DNA from: DATEDA01 sp963789885
GTDB taxonomy: Bacteria; Pseudomonadota; Gammaproteobacteria; Burkholderiales; SG8-39
Assembly (NCBI GenBank): GCA_963789885.1
Contig: CAWBNB010000040.1
Span: 1-64,000, forward strand
Reading direction: 5' to 3'
Length of the DNA: 64,000 bases
The position numbers and the translations under genes were made by a program. Below, one piece after another: positions 16,743 to 24,921 of this stretch (within the stretch, counting starts at the first letter, position 1; every line of letters begins with the position of its first letter). The notes under the pieces were generated by a model. The model saw only the letters and a list, made by a program, of their open reading frames with translations. It made no database searches and was not told where the DNA came from.

Positions 16743-17774
16743 CTAGACGCGCGGCACGAATATGCCGCGTCCGTGCAGCTTCCCGCGATCGAGGTCGTCC
16801 ATCGCGTCGTTGGCGGCATCGAGCGGGTAGACGCGCGTCTCCAGCGTGACCCGGCCCTCGGCGGTGAGCGTCATCAGCTCGGCGAGATCGTTGTAGGTGC
16901 CGACCAGGTTGCCGAGGAAGTTGATCTCCTGCGAGATGATGTCGATCGCAGGCACCTTGAGCACGCCGCCGTACCCGATGACGTAATAGGTGCCCGCTCG
17001 ACGCAGCATGGCGATCCCGTCCTCGATCGCGCCCCCCTCGCCGACGAAATCGATCACCGCCTCACAGCCGGCCCCGCCGGTGATGTCCTTGACGCGCTTC
17101 ACCTGGGTGCCGTCGGCGAGGACAGTGTGGTCCGCACCGCACTTCTTCGCCAGCTCAAGCGCACCTTCGGACCGATCGACTACGATCACCCGGGCTGCGG
17201 TCAGCGCCTTGAGCGACTGCACGCCGATGTGGCCGAGGCCGCCTGCGCCGATCACCACGGCGTTGGTGCCGGGAAAGAGTATCGGCACGGACTTCTTGAC
17301 CGCGTGATAGGCGGTGAGGCCGGCGTCGGCCAACGCCGCCACGTCCTGCGGGCGAACCTTGGGATCGAGCTTGACGACCGAGCGCGCGCCGGTCTTGAGC
17401 AGCTCGGCGAAGCCCCCGTCAGTGTCGATGCCGGGGAACGCACCGCGGCTGCAATGCATGTCGTCGCCGGCGCGGCAGTGCCGACAGAAGCCGCACGAGA
17501 TCAGCGGGTGGACGATGACCGTGTCGCCCACCGCGACGTGCTCGACCGCTGATCCCACCGCGTGCACCCAGCCAGCGTTCTCGTGGCCGAGGATATAGGG
17601 GAGCCGGACGTGGGTCTTCTCCTGCCATTGGCCTTCGACGATGTGGAGATCGGTCCGGCACAGTCCGGCTCCGCCGATCCGCACGATGACGTCGAGCGGG
17701 CCGCTGATCCTGGGCTCGGCCACTTCATCGACCGACGGCCGCTTGCCGTAGGCGTGCAGGCGCACGGCCTTCAT
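16743..17774 (-). CDS. Zinc-dependent alcohol dehydrogenase (MDR family)
   Basis: The start ATG at 17774 gives MKAVRLHAYGKRPSVDEVAEP, 343 residues. Catalytic zinc ligands are visible in GGAGLCRTDLHIVEG (Cys) and PYILGHENAGWV (His-Glu). The structural zinc loop is CGFCRHCRAGDDMHC with four Cys. The Rossmann motif is VVIGAGGLGHIGVQSLKAL, followed by VIVVDRSEGALELAKKCGAD, whose Asp favours NAD. It oxidises alcohols or reduces aldehydes. The NTF2-like gene ends two bases upstream of its start, so the two form an operon. The closest relatives I recall are NAD-dependent broad-range or aryl/terpene alcohol dehydrogenases. Confidence 0.9.
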   Translation of the reverse strand: MKAVRLHAYGKRPSVDEVAEPRISGPLDVIVRIGGAGLCRTDLHIVEGQWQEKTHVRLPYILGHENAGWVHAVGSAVEHVAVGDTVIVHPLISCGFCRHCRAGDDMHCSRGAFPGIDTDGGFAELLKTGARSVVKLDPKVRPQDVAALADAGLTAYHAVKKSVPILFPGTNAVVIGAGGLGHIGVQSLKALTAARVIVVDRSEGALELAKKCGADHTVLADGTQVKRVKDITGGAGCEAVIDFVGEGGAIEDGIAMLRRAGTYYVIGYGGVLKVPAIDIISQEINFLGNLVGTYNDLAELMTLTAEGRVTLETRVYPLDAANDAMDDLDRGKLHGRGIFVPRV

Positions 17775-17776
17775 GG

Positions 17777-18124
17777 CTATTTCTTCCGCAGCGTGTAGCG
17801 CACGGTCTGGACGCGGATGAGGCCGTCCTTGAACACGAAGGTGTCGATGCCGTCGTCGATCCGCGTGGCCTGGGATTCGGCCGACCATTCGAGGAACAGG
17901 ATGTCGCCCTCGTAGATCTGGGTTTTCAGGTTCCACTTGGCCTTGGGCACGTCGGCGAGCAGCTTGGTGAACGCCTCCTGGATGCCCTTCTTGCCGCGCA
18001 GGACTCCTGCGGGAGTGATGAAGACCGCATCCTCGGTGTAGTCGGATACGATGCCGTCGAGATTGCCCCCGCCGAGGGCCTCGGCGTGGTGTTGGAAGAC
18101 TTCCTTCGGTGTGCGCGTCGCCAT
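17777..18124 (-). CDS. NTF2/SnoaL-like small protein
   Basis: A 115-residue alpha+beta cone-fold protein: TPKEVFQHHAEALGGGNLDGIVSDYTEDAVFITPAGVLRGKKGIQEAF, then ILFLEWSAESQATRIDDGIDTFVFKDGLIRVQTVRYTL. This is the usual SnoaL-like pattern, a family that includes small isomerases, hydrolases and binding proteins. The gene sits directly upstream of the alcohol dehydrogenase on the same strand with a two-base gap. A GGAGAGA site precedes the ATG at 18124. Substrate unknown. Confidence 0.85.
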   Translation of the reverse strand: MATRTPKEVFQHHAEALGGGNLDGIVSDYTEDAVFITPAGVLRGKKGIQEAFTKLLADVPKAKWNLKTQIYEGDILFLEWSAESQATRIDDGIDTFVFKDGLIRVQTVRYTLRKK

Positions 18125-18517
18125 GGCTGTCTCTCCTTACTCGTTTCGGGGGAATGCGTGAGCCGGATGGCCCACGCCAACCGGCTCATACTCCGCGAAC
18201 TCTCGCGGAGTTCCAGGCGCGAGCATGATGGCGCCTGGGACGGGAGACGGTCTGATTTGAATCAACTGCGGTGCAGTTTGGCGCAGAGCGCGGGTGTTGC
18301 GGGTGCGATCCGCAGCCGTCGCAAGAAGCTGCCTAGCTCGGACGCCTCTTCCGGTCTCTCGCGCGTGGTCATCCGCCGCTTGCGTTCCTCGTCACGTTCC
18401 CCGGACCGCCGAACCTTTCGGGGCCGGGAAACGCCCATTGGACTTGAGCCGCCGAGGTCTGCACGGGTAGGCAAGATCCCCGCTCGGAAACCACATCAAC
18501 ACGAGGGGAGGAGCGCC
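18125..18517. other. Intergenic region without a supported gene
   Basis: About 390 bases between the NTF2-like gene and an integrase remnant. One short palindrome, CTCCGCGAACTCTCGCGGAG, lies at about 18191-18210; it is too short on its own to assign a role. No convincing gene. Confidence 0.4.
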
Positions 18518-18777
18518 GTGCCCAGCACCCGAACACCCGGTATCACGGTCGATGCCCACGGTCATCGGACGATCAACAAGTAGTATCGCGGCGAGCGGAT
18601 CTTCCTTCGTCTGGGTCCCGTTGCGCAGGAGGACACCGAGCGTCGGCTTTTGCCGAGATCGAGCGCCTCGAATCAAAGATCGAACGACGCAAGCATGCGC
18701 GGCCCCTGTTCTCTGACTGTGCGAAGCGCTTTCTCCTCGAGTCGAAGTACAAGCGCTCTGCCACCGACATCGCAGGG
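18518..18777 (+). pseudogene. N-terminal remnant of a tyrosine recombinase (phage-type integrase)
   Basis: A GTG start at 18518 with a strong GGGGAGGAG site opens a frame MPSTRTPGITVDAHGHRTINK, stopped by TAG at 18581-18583. The same frame continues YRGERIFLRLGPVAQEDTERRL. After a frameshift near 18650 it reads AEIERLESKIERRKHARPLFSDCAKRFLLESKY. This is the arm-binding and start of the core-binding domain of a phage-type integrase. The catalytic domain is gone, replaced by unrelated sequence. The partial tRNA-Thr at 19520-19566 lies just beyond and is a plausible attachment site. Confidence 0.6.
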
Positions 18778-18784
18778 GACTGGG

Positions 18785-19357
18785 ATGCACAGGCTTGCTC
18801 GCGCTTTCCTGGTTGCGCTCTGCGTCGTCGCTCTTGCCGGCACCGCTAGAGCTGCGCCGGTCTGGTTCGATCCCGGCGATTACTTCTTCTCGTTCGCGGG
18901 ATCGATGGGGCCGGGAGATATTGACCGGGTAACTCCAAACGCCCACTCGATCCTCGGCGGGCTCGAACCAGGCAGGGAATGGTTCGCCTGGACCAACGTT
19001 GGCTTTCCCGGCGTCGTGCTCTCGTCCTGGCAAGGCTACGACCCCGTCCAGGATCTGTTCCTGGGCTTCCTCGGATCTGATCTCAACTCTTCGCCAATCG
19101 ATCCACTTGGCCCGGCCATTGGCGGCATCGTGCGACCCGACGGCGGGATCTACGTATGTATCAGTCAGACCGGCGACGAGGACTGCAATCGGACAGGCGG
19201 ATTCGGCGGGGTCAGCGAGTACACGTTCTTCCTCGCGCTAGCCCCACAGGCTGCCGTGTCGGAACCATCAAGCCTCGCGCTGGTGGCTGCAGCGCTATTG
19301 GCCCTCGGCCTATTGCGGCGTAGACCGGCAATGGGTGGCAATCCCGGTAGAGCTTAG
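18785..19357 (+). CDS. PEP-CTERM-like exported protein
   Basis: From ATG 18785 (MHRLARAFLVALCVVALAGTARA) the 190-residue product has a signal peptide (cleavage near ARA-AP), a mature domain rich in Gly, Asp and aromatic residues, and a C-terminal sorting signal SEPSSLALVAAALLALGLLRRR. That signal is a close variant of the PEP-CTERM motif: EP dipeptide, hydrophobic helix, Arg cluster. PEP-CTERM proteins are processed by an exosortase and typically go to the surface or exopolysaccharide of environmental betaproteobacteria. No exosortase gene is nearby. The mature domain is not one I recognise. Confidence 0.75.
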   Translation: MHRLARAFLVALCVVALAGTARAAPVWFDPGDYFFSFAGSMGPGDIDRVTPNAHSILGGLEPGREWFAWTNVGFPGVVLSSWQGYDPVQDLFLGFLGSDLNSSPIDPLGPAIGGIVRPDGGIYVCISQTGDEDCNRTGGFGGVSEYTFFLALAPQAAVSEPSSLALVAAALLALGLLRRRPAMGGNPGRA

Positions 19358-19486
19358 AGCGCACGTCGGGCTCACCTTCGCGAGCGGGCACGCATGCGCG
19401 GCATGGGCTTGGCGCGGACGAAAAAGCCGCGGTTTGGGCCCTAAACTTCCTCGCGGCCTAGCACCTACCTAGCACCACAAAAAACA

Positions 19487-19511
19487 AGGGCTACGGACTA
19501 GCCGTAACCCT
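19487..19511 (-). terminator. Rho-independent terminator
   Basis: Read on the minus strand, the stem AGGGTTACGG / CCGTAGCCCT (9 of 10 paired) with a five-base loop is followed by TTGTTTTTTG. It sits directly downstream of the partial tRNA-Thr and would have served as that tRNA's terminator; it may also stop minus-strand transcription from the flavoprotein gene. Confidence 0.75.
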
Positions 19512-19519
19512 TTGATTAT

Positions 19520-19566
19520 TGGTGCTGCTGGCAGGAATCGAACCTGCGACCTCATGATTACGAATC
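19520..19566 (-). other. Partial tRNA-Thr(CGT) 3' half, likely attachment site
   Basis: On the minus strand 47 bases match the 3' half of a tRNA: anticodon loop TTCGTAA (CGT, Thr), then ATCATGAGGTCG, T-arm GCAGGTTCGATTCCTGC and the 3' end ending CACCA. The 5' side does not continue as a tRNA: the anticodon stem partner CATGA is replaced by unrelated bases. A tRNA that is complete only from the anticodon loop to CCA is the expected product of site-specific integration by a tyrosine recombinase. It is an att scar, not a functional tRNA. The anticodon stem of the 3' strand is TCATG. Confidence 0.75.
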
Positions 19567-19978
19567 CGGTGAAACTCACATGGTTATCAGAAGCCTGTCG
19601 CAGTCTGTCTAACAAAAGGCCGCGAAACCGACGACGATGAATCAAGAGGATAGAGTCCCTTCTTAGACAGACCGCGCGGCAGCCGTGGGAGCACTTGGCC
19701 CCCTGCACCCCATGCAGACTCAGAGGTAAGCCAGATCAAGGGGTTAAGTCGAAACTGTCCCGAATACTTCCCGGTTTCACCTCTATTTGGATCAGTTGGT
19801 TGCACCTTTCCCACGATTGGTTCGGGACAGTTCAACGCCTACGGCGCAATGGAATTCGGCTCGGCCGAAAGTGGTGATCGAGTGGTCTTGTCGAGCGCAT
19901 CCCGCGCCTCTGGTCTCGCCAACATAGCCTCCGACACGATTCGGCACGGTCTGGGCCGCCAATGGCCGCAAGTCGCGA
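19567..19978. other. Intergenic region next to the att-like site
   Basis: About 410 bases between the partial tRNA and the 3' end of the flavoprotein gene. No frame looks coding. I see nothing further apart from short self-complementary stretches. Confidence 0.4.
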
Positions 19979-21961
19979 TCATGTGTCCGTCAATTCCTGC
20001 ACAGCGCGCCATGCTTCGTCCATCGCCACGTCCGTATACGCGGCCGCGCCGGCGTCGGCATTCGCAATTGCGATCCGACCGAAGCGCGTGCGCCCGATCT
20101 CGGCTGGCGACTGGCCGGGCGCCCAATCCGGATCCCACAGCGGGTTGTATTCATACGCATAGCCGTGCGGCCAGCGATTTACAGTAATCGCTACGATGTC
20201 GCGCGCGGGCTGAAAACCGCCCTTTTCGAGGATTCGGGCGAGTTGCTCGCGGATGTTGCGCTCGAAGGTTGAAAACGGCGTAGTGAAAAGCTCCGCGTGC
20301 CCCGCGCGGTGCTGCGCGCGGGACGGCAGTCCCGGCTGGTTTGGTGTCCGTGTCATCCGCACCAGGATCGGGGCCGCAGGTGAGATGCGCGGGTTGTAGT
20401 CGCCAATTACCGTCGGCTGCTCAAGCTGCATACTGTAGTGATACATACCCGGCGCCGATACGCTACGCACGCCAAGCGCCTTGAAGGCCTCCCAGCTGCG
20501 AATGGCGACCGATGTGTAGACAAGCGGCACCTTCACGCCGTAGCGGAGCGCTTCTTTCTGCGTGTCAGGAAGCTCCGGTACGATCCACGGTATCACCATG
20601 TTCCAGCACGCCATTACCACGCTTTTGCTGCGCGCGGCGAAGATCTGCTTTTCGCGCGCGTATAGGACTTCCACGTCGCGGGCGTTATCGACCGGAGTCC
20701 ACCCCTTGTCGCGCGCTCGTCCTTCATGCGCCGGCCCGACGTGCTTCGCGTGAACGACAGTGCTGTTAAGGCGGATGCGTACCGGTGCTTCAGCCCGATC
20801 GAGCCGGCTGTAATCGACCTTCGCTGTCACACTATCTTCGGCGGTGCGCCCCGGCAGGGCCGCCGGCACGAGCGCGCGCACAAGCAGCCGAGCGATCGTT
20901 GCGTTGCCGTCGGGAAAGTGAAAGTGGTACGGCTCCTTTGGCGTTGCCTCGCCGCGTGCAGTGAAGCTGAGACGTCCCTCGGCGCTCTCATCGAGCTTTA
21001 GTCCCGCGAAGCCTGGGAAACCCAGCGCCCAGCATTCAAGCGCGCCAACCGCGTCGATGCCCAGGCCGTATAGGCCATGCGTTCTCGTCTGGTAGAAAGG
21101 AATGACCGCTTCGTCGACTTTGACCACCCGTAGCAGAAAGTCCCGGTACGACATGCGTGACAGCCGGTCCTTCTTCTCTGCCGGTGAGAGCCCGTGCATG
21201 TAATCGACCGCTTCTTCTTGCAGGCGCAAGATGTCGCGTTGTGCCTTCGGCGGCAATGGCGTCTTCGCCACGAAGTCGGACCACGCCATGGCCGGTTCGC
21301 CGGAGACTCCTCGGCCGCCGGGGGTACCGACGATTAGGCGGTCTTCACCGAATGTCTCCTTGTCGAAGAAGTGCGCAGCTTGCAGACCTTGAAACGCCCT
21401 GCCATTCGCAGCCTTCGCAGCGCTGGCGTTGAGCACCGACGGTTCGATCCCGAGGTCCGCCATCAGCGCGCGCGCCCGCTTGCTGTAGGGGAACGGTGAG
21501 TCAATTGCAGCGGTGCCGCCATTCGCGATCCAGAGCTCACCCGCTACGCGGAACTCATTGCGCTTTGCATGGCCGCCGAAGTCGTCGTGGTTGTCGAGGA
21601 TCAGGACGCGTGCATCGGGGCCCGCTCGGGCACGGTAGAAGTAGGCAGCTGCGAGTCCGCTAATGCCACCGCCGACGACGATTAGGTCGTATGCCTCTTT
21701 GGTGTCGATCGGCGTTCCGAGGGTATTCCAGAACGTGCCATTTAGGAGTTCGTGCGCTACCTCGAACGAGCCGTCGTGGCTGCCACGCATCCCGGTTAGA
21801 GCCGGTGGATAGTAGTCCGGCGTCTCCTGCGCCACTTGCGTGGCGGAGGCTAGCCGCCATCCGCCTGTCATCACGCCGCCGAACCCGATTGCCAAGCCGT
21901 TCAGAAAGTCGCGGCGCGAGATTGGACGGCTCATCCCAAGTTCGCGGTCGTACTTGTTCAT
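19979..21961 (-). CDS. Tat-exported FAD-dependent amine oxidoreductase, spermidine dehydrogenase-like
   Basis: The likely start is MNKYDRELGMSRPISRRDFLNGLAIGFGGVM, about 660 residues; an upstream in-frame ATG adds six residues. The twin-arginine motif S-R-R-D-F-L and hydrophobic stretch mark Tat export of a folded flavoprotein. The FAD-binding motif is YDLIVVGGGISGLAAAYFY, followed by VLILDNHDDFGGHAKRNEF. The C-terminal domain ends with a Trp/Tyr-rich segment (NRWPHGYAYEYNPLWDPDW). This architecture matches putative periplasmic spermidine dehydrogenases, which oxidise polyamines and pass electrons to a respiratory acceptor. Substrate is not proven. A solute-binding-domain gene lies upstream on the same strand. 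Confidence 0.75.
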   Translation of the reverse strand: MNKYDRELGMSRPISRRDFLNGLAIGFGGVMTGGWRLASATQVAQETPDYYPPALTGMRGSHDGSFEVAHELLNGTFWNTLGTPIDTKEAYDLIVVGGGISGLAAAYFYRARAGPDARVLILDNHDDFGGHAKRNEFRVAGELWIANGGTAAIDSPFPYSKRARALMADLGIEPSVLNASAAKAANGRAFQGLQAAHFFDKETFGEDRLIVGTPGGRGVSGEPAMAWSDFVAKTPLPPKAQRDILRLQEEAVDYMHGLSPAEKKDRLSRMSYRDFLLRVVKVDEAVIPFYQTRTHGLYGLGIDAVGALECWALGFPGFAGLKLDESAEGRLSFTARGEATPKEPYHFHFPDGNATIARLLVRALVPAALPGRTAEDSVTAKVDYSRLDRAEAPVRIRLNSTVVHAKHVGPAHEGRARDKGWTPVDNARDVEVLYAREKQIFAARSKSVVMACWNMVIPWIVPELPDTQKEALRYGVKVPLVYTSVAIRSWEAFKALGVRSVSAPGMYHYSMQLEQPTVIGDYNPRISPAAPILVRMTRTPNQPGLPSRAQHRAGHAELFTTPFSTFERNIREQLARILEKGGFQPARDIVAITVNRWPHGYAYEYNPLWDPDWAPGQSPAEIGRTRFGRIAIANADAGAAAYTDVAMDEAWRAVQELTDT

Positions 21962-22096
21962 TCTCCCTGTGCTTCGCAAAAATCAGATCAGCCGGCAACC
22001 GCCACCAAGGAGTACTCGTGATGCAGCCCGCCCAGCTCCGGTTTCGCCAGCACGACGAAGCACTCGCGAATGCGATGTCGAGACGTCCTTGATCGA

Positions 22097-22828
22097 TCAG
22101 TCTGGAACCACGGCTTTCTGCCCGCTGCGACTGAGAGCGTCGGCAACGAAGCCGCTTCGCTTCATCTCGTCGATGAACGATTGCAGATAATGCGCACCTG
22201 CCTGGCGGCCCTTCAGCGTTCCCATCGCCTGCGGGATCGCCATGAAGCGCCCTTGCATCACGCGCAGACCCGGGCGGCGCTTCGCGAAACCTTCGAGAGC
22301 GTCGCGCACGCCGGCGACTGCGTCGATACCTTCGCCAATGAACGCCGAGAAAGTCTCCGCAGCGGTCGCGCGCGGCTCCAACCGCGCGAGCTTGACGTGA
22401 CGCGACAGGTACAGATCCAGCGCGCTGCCCTTGGCGACGGCGATGCGCGCCCCGTCGCGATCGACATCGCCGACGTCCTTCAACGGCGAATCGTCACGAA
22501 CCAGATATGTGCCATCAATCTCCACGTACGGCGACGTGAACAAGACCTCCTCGGCGCGCGCGGGATCGGCGGCAAGGGACGCAACGTCCCACGCCTGCGC
22601 ATTGATCGCTGCGAACAGCTTGCCGGCGTTATCGAAGCTCACGAACTGGACCTTCACGCCCAGCCGCTTGCCCAGCTCGCGCGCCAAGTCGACGGAAACG
22701 CCGCGAGGCTCGCCGGACGCCTCGTCGCGCTGTGCGAGAACAGCATTGCCGATATTGACTCCAGCGCGTAACACACCGGTCGGGGCCAGGTCCTTCAGCA
22801 CGTCGGCACTCACTTTGCCTATCGTCAT
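22097..22828 (-). CDS. Family-3 solute-binding domain protein lacking a signal peptide
   Basis: From ATG 22828 (MTIGKVSADVLKDLAPTGVLRAGVNIGNAVL) the 243-residue protein is a full SBP_bac_3 domain: GEPRGVSVDLARELGKRLGVKVQFVSF, WDVASLAADPARAEEVLFTSPYVEIDGTYLV and IAVAKGSALDLYLSRHVKLARL. Such domains bind amino acids or other small polar ligands for ABC importers. No hydrophobic signal sequence precedes the domain, and no permease or ATPase gene is adjacent, so it may be a cytoplasmic ligand-binding or enzyme-like member. An upstream in-frame start exists but does not add a signal peptide. Confidence 0.8.
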   Translation of the reverse strand: MTIGKVSADVLKDLAPTGVLRAGVNIGNAVLAQRDEASGEPRGVSVDLARELGKRLGVKVQFVSFDNAGKLFAAINAQAWDVASLAADPARAEEVLFTSPYVEIDGTYLVRDDSPLKDVGDVDRDGARIAVAKGSALDLYLSRHVKLARLEPRATAAETFSAFIGEGIDAVAGVRDALEGFAKRRPGLRVMQGRFMAIPQAMGTLKGRQAGAHYLQSFIDEMKRSGFVADALSRSGQKAVVPD

Positions 22829-23196
22829 GTTGTCGCTCCTTGCGCTACACAGTATGCCCATGAGACGTCGCACATGCGCCGTGCCAAGAGAGGTGCATCG
22901 TCCACCTGCCTCTTCTGCAAAGCCCGAGACCGAGAAATGCCGGGAACGTCAGCGTCTGTGCATCTGTCTTTGGACACGCCTGCGCATACATAAGACACTC
23001 CAACACTTGCCTACACGCTTGTCGAGGCCCAGACCGCGGCAGGATTGCCAATCTAACGGGCAACAGATGCAACAAAACCCCCGCCGCCGAAGTGCCAGTC
23101 CTGTCTACTCCTGGAACACTCCCTCAGAGGATCAGCCGCCGCCACCGGAGCGCGAAAAACTCTCGAGCTAGAGGTGCCGAGGGTCCACGGCGAGCG
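22829..23196. other. Intergenic region without a supported gene
   Basis: About 370 bases between the solute-binding gene and the 3' end of pntB. No coding frame or RNA gene is apparent. It probably contains the promoter of the solute-binding gene. Confidence 0.4.
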
Positions 23197-24597
23197 TCAT
23201 TCGATCGCCTTCACGATGTCCTCGACCACCTTCTTCGCGTCGCCGAAGACCATCATCGTCTTGTCCATGTAGAAGAGCGGGTTGTCGAGCCCGGCGTAGC
23301 CGGCGGCCATCGACCGCTTGTTCACCATTACCGTACGCGCCTTGTGCGCCTCGAGGATCGGCATGCCGTAGATCGGGCTCCCCTTCTCCTCGGCGAGCGG
23401 GTTCACGACGTCGTTCGCGCCGAGCACGAACGCGATGTCGGTGGTGCCGAAGTCGGAGTTGATGTCCTCCATCTCGAACACCTGGTCGTAGGGCACCTCG
23501 GCCTCGGCGAGGAGCACGTTCATGTGGCCGGGCATGCGGCCCGCGACCGGGTGGATCGCATAACGAACGTTGACGCCCTTCGCCGTCAATTTCTGCGCCA
23601 TTTCTTTCACCGCGTGCTGCGCGCGCGCGACCGCGAGCCCGTAGCCGGGAATGATGACCACGCTCTCGGCGTTGCCGAGCAGAAACGCGACGTCCTCGGC
23701 GGAGCCCGACTTCACCTGCTTCTGCTCGCCGCCGGCCGCCGCCGTGCCCTCGGCCGCGCCGAAGCCGCCGAGCAGCACGTTGAAGAACGAGCGGTTCATC
23801 GCCCGGCACATGATGTAGGAGAGGATCGCGCCCGAGGAGCCCACCAGCGACCCGGCGATGATCAGCATGAAGTTGTTGAGCGAGAACCCGATCCCGGCCG
23901 CGGCCCAGCCGGAGTAGCTGTTCAGCATCGAGATCACCACCGGCATGTCCGCCCCGCCGATCGGGATGATGATCAGCACCCCGAGCACGAACGCGATCGC
24001 CGTCATCACGATGAACGGCAGCCACTGGCCCTCCTTGGCCGCGAGGAAGAAGGCGACCCCGAAGCCGATCATCACGACGGCGAGCACCAGGTTCAGGATG
24101 TGCTGGCCCTTGAACACCACCGGCGCGCTCGAGAAGAGGCGGAACTTCTTCCCCAGGCCGGCGAGCTTGCCGAAGGCGATCACCGAGCCGGAGAACGTGA
24201 TCGCGCCGACGAAGGTGCCGATGAAGAGCTCCAGGCGGTTGCCGGTGGGCAGCGGGTCGGGCAGGTTGAACGCCGCCGGGTCGTAGACGATCGCGATCGC
24301 GATCAGCACCGCGGCCATCCCGACGAGCGAGTGCATCGCCGCGACCAGCTCGGGCATCTGCGTCATCTCGACGCGACGCGCGACCACCGCGCCGATCGAC
24401 CCGCCGATCAGGATCGCAACCAGGATGAGGTCGATGCGGCGCGTGATCGCCAGCGTCGTCAGCACCGCGATCAGCATGCCCGCGATGCCGAACCAGTTGC
24501 CGCGGCGCGCCGACACCGGGTTCGAGAGCCCCTTCAGGGCGAGGATGAAGAGGACGCTGGCGGCGAGATACCAGAGCGCGACTTGGCTGGCGGACAT
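23197..24597 (-). CDS. pntB: NAD(P) transhydrogenase subunit beta
   Basis: 466 residues. PntB supplies most transmembrane helices of the proton-pumping transhydrogenase and the NADP(H)-binding domain III. About nine hydrophobic helices occupy residues 5-265. Domain III then shows VVIIPGYGLAVARAQHAVKEMAQKL, VRYAIHPVAGRMPGHMNVLLAEAEVPYDQVFEMEDIN and VLGANDVVNP, the classical NADP site. It couples hydride transfer from NADH to NADP+ to proton entry. It is the last gene of pntA-pntA2-pntB, separated by three bases from the middle gene. Codon use here is very GC-rich. Confidence 0.97.
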   Translation of the reverse strand: MSASQVALWYLAASVLFILALKGLSNPVSARRGNWFGIAGMLIAVLTTLAITRRIDLILVAILIGGSIGAVVARRVEMTQMPELVAAMHSLVGMAAVLIAIAIVYDPAAFNLPDPLPTGNRLELFIGTFVGAITFSGSVIAFGKLAGLGKKFRLFSSAPVVFKGQHILNLVLAVVMIGFGVAFFLAAKEGQWLPFIVMTAIAFVLGVLIIIPIGGADMPVVISMLNSYSGWAAAGIGFSLNNFMLIIAGSLVGSSGAILSYIMCRAMNRSFFNVLLGGFGAAEGTAAAGGEQKQVKSGSAEDVAFLLGNAESVVIIPGYGLAVARAQHAVKEMAQKLTAKGVNVRYAIHPVAGRMPGHMNVLLAEAEVPYDQVFEMEDINSDFGTTDIAFVLGANDVVNPLAEEKGSPIYGMPILEAHKARTVMVNKRSMAAGYAGLDNPLFYMDKTMMVFGDAKKVVEDIVKAIE

Positions 24598-24600
24598 GGG

Positions 24601-24915
24601 TCAGGCCTTCGTCGCCGCTTTCGGCTCTTTGCGCTTGAACATCTCGAGCATCCGGCGCGTCACCAGGAAGCCGCCGAAGGTGTTGATCGCCACCAGCCCG
24701 ACCGCCACCGCGCCGAGGATCGAGCCGAAGTCGAGCTCGCCCGGCCCGGCGGCGAGGATTGCGCCGACCATGATCACCGAGCTGATCGCATTGGTGACGC
24801 TCATCAGCGGCGTGTGCAGCGCCGGGGTGACGCCCCAGACCACGTGGTAGCCCACGAACACCGCCAGGACGAACACGGTGAGGTTGATGACGGTCGGGTC
24901 GATGGTTCCGCTCAT
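24601..24915 (-). CDS. pntAB: NAD(P) transhydrogenase alpha, membrane segment subunit
   Basis: 104 residues: the separate C-terminal membrane part of the alpha subunit found in the three-subunit form of the enzyme. It has three to four hydrophobic helices (VINLTVFVLAVFVGYHVVWGV, AISSVIMVGAILAAG, ILGAVAVGLVAINTFGGFLVTRRML). It lies between pntA and pntB with gaps of six and three bases, so all three are co-transcribed. Confidence 0.95.
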   Translation of the reverse strand: MSGTIDPTVINLTVFVLAVFVGYHVVWGVTPALHTPLMSVTNAISSVIMVGAILAAGPGELDFGSILGAVAVGLVAINTFGGFLVTRRMLEMFKRKEPKAATKA

Positions 24916-24921
24916 GGCTGC

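Noticed and set aside
19520..19566. Functional tRNA-Thr gene
   Set aside because: Only the 3' half from the anticodon loop is present; D-arm, acceptor 5' strand and the 5' side of the anticodon stem are absent.
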